From: Symbiodinium natans
Lineage: Eukaryota; Sar; Dinophyceae; Suessiales; Symbiodiniaceae
Assembly (NCBI GenBank): GCA_905221605.1
Contig: CAJNDS010001158.1
Location: 578,501-642,500, forward strand
Direction of reading: 5' to 3'
Length of the DNA stretch: 64,000 nucleotides
Both the position numbers and the translations under genes were made by a program. The notes beneath the pieces were generated by a model. The model was given only the letters and a program-made list of their open reading frames with translations, had not been told where the DNA came from and did no database searches. Below, in pieces: positions 63,357-64,000 of the stretch (positions within the stretch are counted from its first letter, which is position 1; every line of letters begins with the position of its first letter).

Positions 63357-64000
63357 GCAGAAGATGAGAGGCCGTGTGACCTTTCCGTCCGCTGTGCAGA
63401 TTCCACGTTTCGCGGGATCTTTATTTATGTGATGCCCTTTATGGCACTTTATGCCTCCATGGCGTGTCTGCACCGGATGAGAAGTCGCAGTGAGCTGTCT
63501 GTGGAAGAAAGAGCCGCCAAAGGTTGCGAGTGTTGGTCATGTCAACAGATGTCCCGAGGATTTGTGGGTTGGGGGACCGATGCGGACGAAGGTAGCCTTT
63601 TGCTTGAAATTTGCCAAACCATCCAGGCACCAAGTGATGAAGTGATATCTTGAGGTCTGCCAAGCACATCTAAGCGCGTTGCATCCTACACTGATTTGTT
63701 GATGGGCTTGAGAGGTTTCTTCTGTTTGTTGCTGGCCGCGCTTGTGGACAGTCATGATTGTTTCATATGCCGTGTCAACCGCATGCCGGGAGCCTCTTGC
63801 AGAGTACATATAATTGGCATGGATCCACGCAGTGCAGAGGACACGTGGAAGATCAGCGGAACTTGGTGAGTGGGTTATTCATGGGATAAGAAGGGTCTCC
63901 GCCAGTTGGAATACATATTCTAAGAAGGATAGCCACCACTTAGGGTATACGCCTAACCCCAACTAGCAAGTCATACACGAATGACGGAGTCCCTGGGCCT
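63357..64000. other. Downstream spacer, possible first exon of next gene
   Basis: Mostly featureless. ATG at 63819 followed by MDPRSAEDTWKISGT to a GTGAGT donor at 63866 is a possible first exon of another + strand gene that would continue beyond the window. Confidence 0.3.

Overview
The window looks like nuclear DNA of a dinoflagellate. I infer this from four things seen together: short exons split by many small introns whose donors are mostly GC, with some GT and GA; dozens of scattered telomere-like TTTAGGG/CCCTAAA tracts; an abundance of pentatricopeptide and Ser/Thr-rich coding; and every convincing exon lying on the + strand. The species cannot be named from sequence alone. No prokaryotic operon, rRNA, tRNA, CRISPR array, spliced-leader gene or intact transposase/reverse transcriptase was recognised.

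Layout. 0.8-9.7 kb carries exons of a secreted or surface protein with SBBP-like beta-propeller repeats, followed at 11.7-13.4 kb by at least six exons coding only Ser/Thr-rich, mucin-like stalk; a separate ~570-base exon-like frame sits at 5.5-6.1 kb. From 15.7 to ~31.6 kb come many short coding segments, several with transmembrane helices, probably one very long or a few tandem multi-pass membrane protein genes of unknown function; they include a duplicated exon module and a 53-base exon present in three intact tandem copies. 33.8-37.9 kb has further unassigned exons. 37.9-44.1 kb is mostly repeats. 44.2-53.5 kb is an extreme G-rich compound minisatellite with an internal ~1.1-kb duplication and a 78-base G run.

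The last 10 kb is gene-dense and was the most readable: a PPR protein (53.6-55.3 kb), an RluA-type pseudouridine synthase (55.75-57.15 kb, perhaps fused to the PPR part), an unknown protein with a signal-like N terminus (57.7-58.3 kb), and an almost complete mitochondrial-type 3-hydroxyacyl-CoA dehydrogenase in about 17 exons (59704-63356), some as short as 13-29 bases.

Between genes and in introns are several families of 80-120-base palindromic elements with terminal inverted repeats (MITE- or introner-like). One has a perfect 8-bp target duplication; another is inserted in one member of a tandem repeat whose other members give the empty site. PPR, RluA and dehydrogenase genes are independent in function (organelle RNA binding, RNA modification, fatty-acid/short-chain acyl oxidation); their proximity probably reflects head-to-tail packing rather than a pathway.
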